Source of the DNA: Mycolicibacterium setense
GTDB lineage: Bacteria; Actinomycetota; Actinomycetes; Mycobacteriales; Mycobacteriaceae
Reading direction: 5' to 3'
Assembly (NCBI RefSeq): GCF_000805385.1
Contig: NZ_JTJW01000010.1
Span: forward strand, 186,001-250,000
Length of the DNA: 64,000 nucleotides
Numbering within the stretch: position 1 is the first letter of the stretch; the number at the start of each line of letters is the position of its first letter. Positions 58,998 through 64,000 of this stretch are shown here, piece after piece. The notes under the pieces were generated by a model, which was not told the origin of the DNA, searched no databases, and saw only the letters and a program-made list of their open reading frames with translations. Made by a program: the position numbers and the translations under genes.

Positions 58998-60164
58998 ATG
59001 ACCGTCACACGGCTGCAGCCCTATGCCGTCACCATCTTCGCGGAGATGTCTGCGCTGGCCGCCCGGCTGGGCGCGGTGAACCTCGGACAGGGTTTTCCCG
59101 ACGAGGACGGCCCGGCCGAGATGCTCAAAGTGGCGCAGAACGCGATCGCCGAAGGCCACAACCAGTACCCGCCCGGGCTCGGCATCCCCGAGCTGCGCCA
59201 CGCGATCGCCGCGCAGCGCAAACGCCACTACGGCATCGAGTACGACCCCGACACCGAGGTGCTGGTGACCGTCGGCGCCACCGAGGCCATCGCCGCGTCG
59301 GTCCTCGGGCTGGTCGAGCCGGGCTCCGAGGTACTGGTGATCGAGCCGTTCTACGACTCGTATTCACCCGTGATCGCGATGGCCGGGTGTGTGCGCACCG
59401 CCGTACCGCTGGTCGCCGACGGCGCCGGCTTCAGGATCGACATTGACGGTCTACGCCGGGCGGTGACGCCCAGGACGCGCGCGCTGATCCTCAACTCCCC
59501 GCACAACCCGACCGGCGCCGTGGCCTCCGATGCCGAGCTACGCGGCGTCGCGGCGCTGGCCATCGAGCACGACCTGCTGGTGATCACCGACGAGGTCTAT
59601 GAACAGTTGGTGTTCGGTGTCCAGCACCTGCCGTTGGCCGGCTATCCCGGCATGGCCGAGCGGACCGTGACCATCTCCAGCGCGGCCAAGATGTTCAATG
59701 TCACCGGCTGGAAGATCGGATGGGCCTGCGGCCCTGCCGACCTCATCGCCGGGGTACGCGCCGCCAAGCAATATCTCAGCTACGTGGGCGGTAGCCCTTT
59801 CCAGCCCGCGGTGGCCCATGCGCTCAATCACGAGGACGGCTGGGTGGCCGACCTGCGGGAGTCATTCCAGGCCAAACGGGACCGGTTGGGCAACGCCCTG
59901 GCCGACATCGGATTCGAAGTGCACGACAGCCGGGGCACATACTTCCTGTGCGCCGACCCACGGCCACTCGGCTATTCGGACAGCACGCAGTTCTGTGCCG
60001 AGCTGCCGCACAAGGCCGGAGTGGCCGCGATCCCGATGTCGGCATTCTGCGACCTCGAGGCCCCACACGCTGATCTGTGGAATCACTTGGTGCGCTTCGC
60101 TTTCTGTAAGCGCGACGACACCATGGAAGAGGCGATCCGCCGGCTCGGCGTGTTGCGGAGCTAG
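58998..60164 (+). CDS. dapC: N-succinyldiaminopimelate aminotransferase DapC
   Basis: A 388-residue class I PLP aminotransferase (Rv0858c-like) of the lysine/diaminopimelate pathway. Motifs: NLGQGFPDEDGPAEML, ILNSPHNPTGAVASDAELRG, VITDEVYEQLVFGVQHLP and the PLP lysine in ISSAAKMFNVTGWKIGWACG. The ATG is clear. Its stop overlaps the WhiB-type gene's stop by 4 nt (convergent). Confidence 0.92.
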   Translation: MTVTRLQPYAVTIFAEMSALAARLGAVNLGQGFPDEDGPAEMLKVAQNAIAEGHNQYPPGLGIPELRHAIAAQRKRHYGIEYDPDTEVLVTVGATEAIAASVLGLVEPGSEVLVIEPFYDSYSPVIAMAGCVRTAVPLVADGAGFRIDIDGLRRAVTPRTRALILNSPHNPTGAVASDAELRGVAALAIEHDLLVITDEVYEQLVFGVQHLPLAGYPGMAERTVTISSAAKMFNVTGWKIGWACGPADLIAGVRAAKQYLSYVGGSPFQPAVAHALNHEDGWVADLRESFQAKRDRLGNALADIGFEVHDSRGTYFLCADPRPLGYSDSTQFCAELPHKAGVAAIPMSAFCDLEAPHADLWNHLVRFAFCKRDDTMEEAIRRLGVLRS

Positions 60165-60541
60165 CTTTCGTCGCTCAGTTCGACGGCGCGTTCCCTGGCC
60201 GTCATCGCACCCCAGATGCCATAGGCCTCCGGAGCGGAAAGGGCGTGCACGCGGCATCGTTGCAGCACCGGACATTCCCGGCAGATCGCCTTGGCGGCGT
60301 CCTCCCGCCGGCGCAGCTGGCGTCCCCGGACCTCATCGGGGAAGAAGACCTCTGCCGGATGGTCCCGACACAGGCCGCGCAGCTGCCAGCTCCATTCATC
60401 CAGCGCGGGTGGTGGCAGATTGCGCGGTGAGCGGTAGACCGGGATGGAAGGGCGAGGGGCGGCTGTGCCAGGTATCGATTGGCGCGCAACGATTTCCAGT
60501 GGCGGATGGTTGTCGAAAAGCGTGCGGGACAAGGCATTCAC
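60161..60541 (-). CDS. WhiB family iron-sulfur regulator, WhiB3-like
   Basis: About 126 residues with the WhiB [4Fe-4S] ligands Cys58, Cys87, Cys90 and Cys96 (LCRDHPAEVFFP, AICRECPVLQRC) and the turn GIWGAMTARER. The LDEWSWQLRGLC region and length point to the WhiB3 type. The frame runs 67 codons longer upstream; I chose GTG 60541 because a GAAGGG motif directly abuts it, but TTG 60532 (8 nt after AAGGGG) is equally good. Such proteins sense redox or NO and bind sigma factors. It is convergent with dapC. The 240 bp upstream, to 60781, holds no gene. Confidence 0.85.
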   Translation of the reverse strand: MNALSRTLFDNHPPLEIVARQSIPGTAAPRPSIPVYRSPRNLPPPALDEWSWQLRGLCRDHPAEVFFPDEVRGRQLRRREDAAKAICRECPVLQRCRVHALSAPEAYGIWGAMTARERAVELSDES

Positions 60542-60781
60542 CCCTTCGGCGGACGTGGCGTGTGGCCTGCCATGCTGCCAGCCCAGCCCGAGACGCCACG
60601 CTGTCAGCATGTAAGGAATCAGCCGCAGATCCCGACACTTTGCTGCCCCATTTCGCCACGCCGTGCGCGATCGAGTGGTAGGCCCTGTCTCCACCGGGAC
60701 GGGTGCGATTCGAGTAGTCCGATACTCGCGCGCAGCGTCCAAGTATTTGCCACCATCGTAAAGACACTGGTGGGAGGGCTG

Positions 60782-61147
60782 ATGAACCTCGAATCGACAA
60801 CGCTTGGCCGCGCTGCCGGCCTCATCGCGACCGCGGCGGCGGCAATGCTGACGGTGGCTTGCAGTGGAGAGACCAAGAGTGACCCGCCGCCGCCTCCGCC
60901 TCCGGCGAGTGGGAGCGCGACACTGCCGTCGACCACAACCACAGCGTCAGGGCCGGCCACCACTTACAGGGCCCCGACAACCACCGTCAATCCAGGCGGG
61001 TACACCAGTACGACGACGTCGACCACGACAACGCTCACCGTCCCGGGGCCGACCACAACATTGCCCACTCCGACGATCACCACAACCACCCCCACCACCA
61101 CGGATGTGCCGTCGGTTCCGTCGACCACTCAGGCGCCGCCAACGTGA
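60782..61147 (+). CDS. Threonine/proline-rich lipoprotein
   Basis: A 121-residue exported lipoprotein. The signal peptide ends in a lipobox (LTVAC, Cys27). The mature part is almost wholly low complexity: an eight-residue proline run, then alternating Thr/Pro tracts (TTTTASGPATTYRAPTTTVN), like a flexible cell-wall stalk. GGGAGGG precedes the ATG. It is coupled by a 4-nt overlap to the membrane-sensor gene downstream, so both act together in the envelope (inference). Confidence 0.78.
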   Translation: MNLESTTLGRAAGLIATAAAAMLTVACSGETKSDPPPPPPPASGSATLPSTTTTASGPATTYRAPTTTVNPGGYTSTTTSTTTTLTVPGPTTTLPTPTITTTTPTTTDVPSVPSTTQAPPT

Positions 61148-62697
61148 GCGACGATGCAAAGTCGCTCACCCAATCGGCGGAGCGGTGGCTGAGCCTGGCG
61201 GCCCTCGTGGTCGCGCCCACTTCGCTGGTCACCGGGTTGTGCTACTTCTTCGGCCTGCTCTTCATCCGAAGCAAGCTGCAGTATTTCGGTGTCGACCCGT
61301 CGACGCTGGGTTACACGTCGGCTGACTATGCCGTCACCACCGTGGGGCTCTTCTTCTTCGCAACCCTGCGCGTGTTGATCGTCCTCGCGGTGCTGGTGGT
61401 GCTTGTCGTGGCTCTCCGGCACTGGGCCGGCACCGGGCGCCGAATCACGTTGTTGCGCACCATCGCATGGTTGTCGGCGGCCCTCGGCGCAGTGAGCTTG
61501 ACCGCCGCCGTGGTCTGGCTGGCGTCGGAGCTCAATCTGATCAAGTGGATCGTCGACAACCCCACTCAGATGCACATGGCGGTCACGATCGCCGCCGGAA
61601 TCGCACTCCTGGCTGCCGGCTATTGGATTCTCACCCTCACCGGGTTGGGCCGGCTACCCAAGATGGCCGAGCGGGTACTGCTGGCCTTGGCGGCCACAGG
61701 CCTGGTGGTGGCACTGTTCTGGGCCACCGACCTGTACGCCGTCGATCAGGGCAAGGGCCACGGCAGGTATGCGTCAACACACCTGTGGGCGGCCGACGGT
61801 GAGTACACCGCGGTGCAACTCGACACCACTGAGGCGCTGAACATTCCGGACAACCTGGTGAAGATGACGGTGCTGCCTTCCCAGGGTCCACCTGCTGCAC
61901 CGATCTACCGCTACCAGTGTCTCCGCGTCCTGGAAGCACATGCGGGCCGCTACGTGCTGGTGCCGGCCAAGTGGTCACGGGAGCAGGGTTACGCCATCAC
62001 CGTGACGCCCGATGCGACACACCGCGTCACGTCGGTGGTGGACTCGACACCCGTGGCGAAGGGGGCGACAGTCGACGAGTTCTGGCAATGCCCGGAGGTG
62101 GTCCGCACCTACCAGAAGCCCGACCTGGAGCCGATCATGATCGGTCCCGAGCAGGCACAGACGCTCGTCGGCGCCGACAATCTCAGTACTACCGGCCCTG
62201 ACACCAACAGCGACACCGCACCCGCAAACGGGCAGCCCACGTCGAAAGGTTGTGTACCCGAAGGAGATCCGGCCGCACTCCCCGCGGCGCTGCCGCCGTA
62301 TCCGGAAGGCATTGCCGCGACGCGGGAACGCGAGATCGCGGGCGGCGAAGCATCCAAGCGGGTGCGGTTGCAGCAACGGGTGATGATCTTCCCTGACCCC
62401 TCAGCGGCCGAAAATTTCATGGCCGCCGTGCAGGATCACTGGGGATATTGCACGGGCAAGACCATCGCGGTACATCGACAGGGGCAGGCTCAGCCACGCA
62501 CCCTCGGCGCGCGCGTGGTGCAAAACAGCGTTCTGTCAGTGACGGATTCAGCGCCATCGAGTTCAGTCGCCGACTGCGCCCACGCCCTGGCCGCCAAATC
62601 CAATATCGTCGTCGCGGTCGACCTGTGTGGCGCCGAGGAGCCGGCTCAGGCGGCCGCGGTCGCCTTCGACGTGCGTAAACGTATTCCCACCGACTAG
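61144..62697 (+). CDS. Membrane protein with PknH-like extracellular sensor domain
   Basis: A 517-residue protein. The N-terminal half (residues about 15-200) has about five transmembrane helices (WLSLAALVVAPTSLVTGLCY, TVGLFFFATLRVLIVLAVLV, MAVTIAAGIALLAAGYWILT). The extracytoplasmic C-terminal half contains a beta region and then, from about residue 335, GPEQAQTLVGADNLSTTGP followed by GCVPEGDPAALP, SAAENFMAAVQDHWGYCTGK and VVAVDLCGAEEPAQAAAVAF, which look like the PknH C-terminal sensor fold with its cysteine pairs. No kinase domain is present. The start is GTG. It is coupled to the lipoprotein gene and convergent with the LLM gene. Confidence 0.75.
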   Translation: MSDDAKSLTQSAERWLSLAALVVAPTSLVTGLCYFFGLLFIRSKLQYFGVDPSTLGYTSADYAVTTVGLFFFATLRVLIVLAVLVVLVVALRHWAGTGRRITLLRTIAWLSAALGAVSLTAAVVWLASELNLIKWIVDNPTQMHMAVTIAAGIALLAAGYWILTLTGLGRLPKMAERVLLALAATGLVVALFWATDLYAVDQGKGHGRYASTHLWAADGEYTAVQLDTTEALNIPDNLVKMTVLPSQGPPAAPIYRYQCLRVLEAHAGRYVLVPAKWSREQGYAITVTPDATHRVTSVVDSTPVAKGATVDEFWQCPEVVRTYQKPDLEPIMIGPEQAQTLVGADNLSTTGPDTNSDTAPANGQPTSKGCVPEGDPAALPAALPPYPEGIAATREREIAGGEASKRVRLQQRVMIFPDPSAAENFMAAVQDHWGYCTGKTIAVHRQGQAQPRTLGARVVQNSVLSVTDSAPSSSVADCAHALAAKSNIVVAVDLCGAEEPAQAAAVAFDVRKRIPTD

Positions 62698-63611
62698 GGC
62701 AGCGTGGCCGCCACCGTCCACAGCGCGGCCAAATCCTGCGGCTCGGTCCGGATCGGGCTGAGCGCCACATCGGTGGCCCCGGCGTCGAGATAGCTCTGCA
62801 ACTGTGCGCGGACTTGCTCCGCCGTCCCGACCGCCGCCAGTTCGGCGACACCGGAAACCTGTTCGCGGGCAATCACTTTCTGATATGACGGAATGGACTC
62901 ATAGAACGCCAGCTGTTCGGCGGCCGTGGCACGGGCCGCGTCCGCATCATCGTCGACGAGTACCGGCACCATGGCCACCACCTTCGGCTGCGGCCGGCCC
63001 GCCGCCGATGCCGCCTCGGTGATCGTCGGCACGATGAACTCTCCCACCGTTCGCGGGCCCGCGAGATACGGCAACGTCCCGTCGGCCAATTCACCTGTCA
63101 CCCGAAGGGCTTTCGGCCCCATCGCGGCGACGTACACGGGGACCGGGGTGCCACCGGGCACGTCGACGGGCCACTCGGGACTCGCGGTGAACGCGGCCCC
63201 ATGGAAGTCGACCGCACGATCGTCGAAGATTGCGCGCAGCACCTGGAGGTGCTCCCGCAATCGCCCCACCGGATCGGCCCACACCGTCCCGAAGGCCTGG
63301 TGCTCGGGTGCATGCGAGCCCAGACCGAGCCCCAGCGTGAAGTTGCCGTGCGTGCCCGCCTGCGCAGTCTGCGCGGCAGAAGCCACCAGCAGTGGATGCC
63401 GCGGATTGAGCGGCACCACCGACGTGCCCACACCGAGACCGGGGACCGCGGCCCCGATCAACGCGGCCAGGGTGATGGCATCGGCATCGAAGCGTTGGGC
63501 CAGCCAGATCTGGCGGACACCGGCCGCATACGCGGTGCGCGCCTGTGAGATCGCGGCGTCGACGAGGTTGGGGGCGGACGGGTCGGGGGCGAGGACTACT
63601 CCGGTCGGCAT
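62694..63611 (-). CDS. LLM-class F420-dependent oxidoreductase (TIGR03564-like)
   Basis: A 305-residue luciferase-like barrel: MPTGVVLAPDPSAPNLVDAA, YAAGVRQIWLAQRFDADAIT, VVPLNPRHPLLVASAAQTAQ, GNFTLGLGLGSHAPEHQAFG and PVPVYVAAMGPKALRVTGEL. I chose ATG 63611; the frame continues 19 codons upstream to ATG 63668 without family similarity. It likely binds F420. Substrate unknown. Its stop overlaps the membrane-sensor gene stop by 4 nt (convergent). Confidence 0.87.
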   Translation of the reverse strand: MPTGVVLAPDPSAPNLVDAAISQARTAYAAGVRQIWLAQRFDADAITLAALIGAAVPGLGVGTSVVPLNPRHPLLVASAAQTAQAGTHGNFTLGLGLGSHAPEHQAFGTVWADPVGRLREHLQVLRAIFDDRAVDFHGAAFTASPEWPVDVPGGTPVPVYVAAMGPKALRVTGELADGTLPYLAGPRTVGEFIVPTITEAASAAGRPQPKVVAMVPVLVDDDADAARATAAEQLAFYESIPSYQKVIAREQVSGVAELAAVGTAEQVRAQLQSYLDAGATDVALSPIRTEPQDLAALWTVAATLP

Positions 63612-63693
63612 ACCGGCACCAACCGCCCGGCCAGTCCGGGCTATTCCGTTCTGCTCACGCTGCGCCATACCGGCGACAAGCCGGAAGAGTTGA

Positions 63694-64000
63694 TCACGAC
63701 CGCCGTGAACGGCTCATGACGCGCTGCCGCAGGCGCTCGATGGCCACGTCGAGGACGAGTGTCCGTGCGCGCTTGACGAGGAACTCCGGGATCGGCATCG
63801 CGAGGTCGACGATGACGTCGAACCGCACCCGGGTCCTGTCCACCTCCGGGGTCAGGTTGTATTCGACGTGCTGCCCGCGCTGCTGCATGTTGGGTTCGGC
63901 ATCCCACACCATCCAGTGGTCGCCCCAATGGAATTCGAGCAGCTCTTTGTCGGTGATGCCCAGCAACCGCATCGTCGCCCTGACGTGGTGCGGCTTGCCG
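63694..64000 (-). CDS. SRPBCC/START-like protein, 5' end beyond window
   Basis: The visible 101 residues are the C-terminal two-thirds of a helix-grip-fold protein: GITDKELLEFHWGDHWMVWD, AEPNMQQRGQHVEYNLTPEV, then the long C-terminal helix FLVKRARTLVLDVAIERLRQ. The frame stays open through the window edge, so the start lies beyond 64000. M. tuberculosis Rv0856/Rv0857 at this position are START-type proteins. Likely binds a hydrophobic ligand. Confidence 0.8.
   Translation of the reverse strand, partial: GKPHHVRATMRLLGITDKELLEFHWGDHWMVWDAEPNMQQRGQHVEYNLTPEVDRTRVRFDVIVDLAMPIPEFLVKRARTLVLDVAIERLRQRVMSRSRRS

Overview
The window is high-GC actinobacterial DNA from a mycobacterium, most likely a rapid grower (Mycolicibacterium type). 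This rests on gene content and order recalled from memory, not on a search. From left to right the conserved genes follow, in inverted order, the Mycobacterium tuberculosis block Rv0896 (gltA2) - citA - fprB - Rv0885 - serC - sepH - Rv0882/0881/0880/0879c - Rv0877/0876c/0875c - cspB - Rv0870c - moaA2/moaD2 - rpfA - moaE2/mog/moaC2 - Rv0863/0862c - ercc3 - fadB/fadA - dapC - Rv0857-like. Genes are tightly packed, with many 4-nt start/stop overlaps and GTG/TTG starts. Lipoproteins, F420-type flavin-barrel and luciferase-like proteins, a WhiB protein and an Rpf also fit the genus.

Layout. 1-6.4 kb: both citrate synthases (gltA2 cut by the left edge, and citA), pdxH, a TetR regulator, an MFS exporter and small enzymes. 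6.4-10.5 kb: a chromosomal AAC(2')-I type acetyltransferase, then an ECF importer of the YkoEDC type translationally coupled to a P-loop kinase. 10.5-23.5 kb: core housekeeping genes (fprB, a diiron protein, serC, sepH, an RNA methyltransferase, a MarR regulator, conserved membrane proteins, an ECM4-type reductase, cspB). 23.6-28.2 kb: molybdopterin synthesis split into two arms (moaA-moaD on +, moaC-mog-moaE on -) with rpfA between them. The rpfA leader holds a CRP-like site and a cyclic di-AMP (ydaO-type) riboswitch. 28.2-32.3 kb: the Rv0862c-like protein and the XPB helicase.

From about 32.3 to 54.0 kb lies an accessory block absent from the M. tuberculosis order between ercc3 and fadB. 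It holds a solitary AbiEi/DUF559 protein bracketed by two copies of a 44-nt hairpin repeat, SDR and MFS genes with their regulators, an LpqH-like lipoprotein, two very large MalT-type LuxR regulators, several F420/flavin oxidoreductases, an S9 peptidase, and a TetR-controlled FAD monooxygenase with two near-identical operators. A perfect 18-bp hairpin terminator closes the block. The core resumes with fadBA, an unusual tandem-repeat spacer, an old-yellow-enzyme reductase, dapC, a WhiB3-like regulator, a lipoprotein/membrane-sensor gene pair, another luciferase-like oxidoreductase and a START-domain gene cut by the right edge.

No tRNA, rRNA, insertion sequence, prophage or CRISPR array was seen. 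The best candidates for something little described are the hairpin-bracketed AbiEi gene, the lipoprotein plus PknH-sensor-like membrane protein pair (60.8-62.7 kb), the ECF-importer/kinase operon, the triple TACCCCAG motif array (38.97-39.05 kb), and the tandem repeats upstream of fadA.
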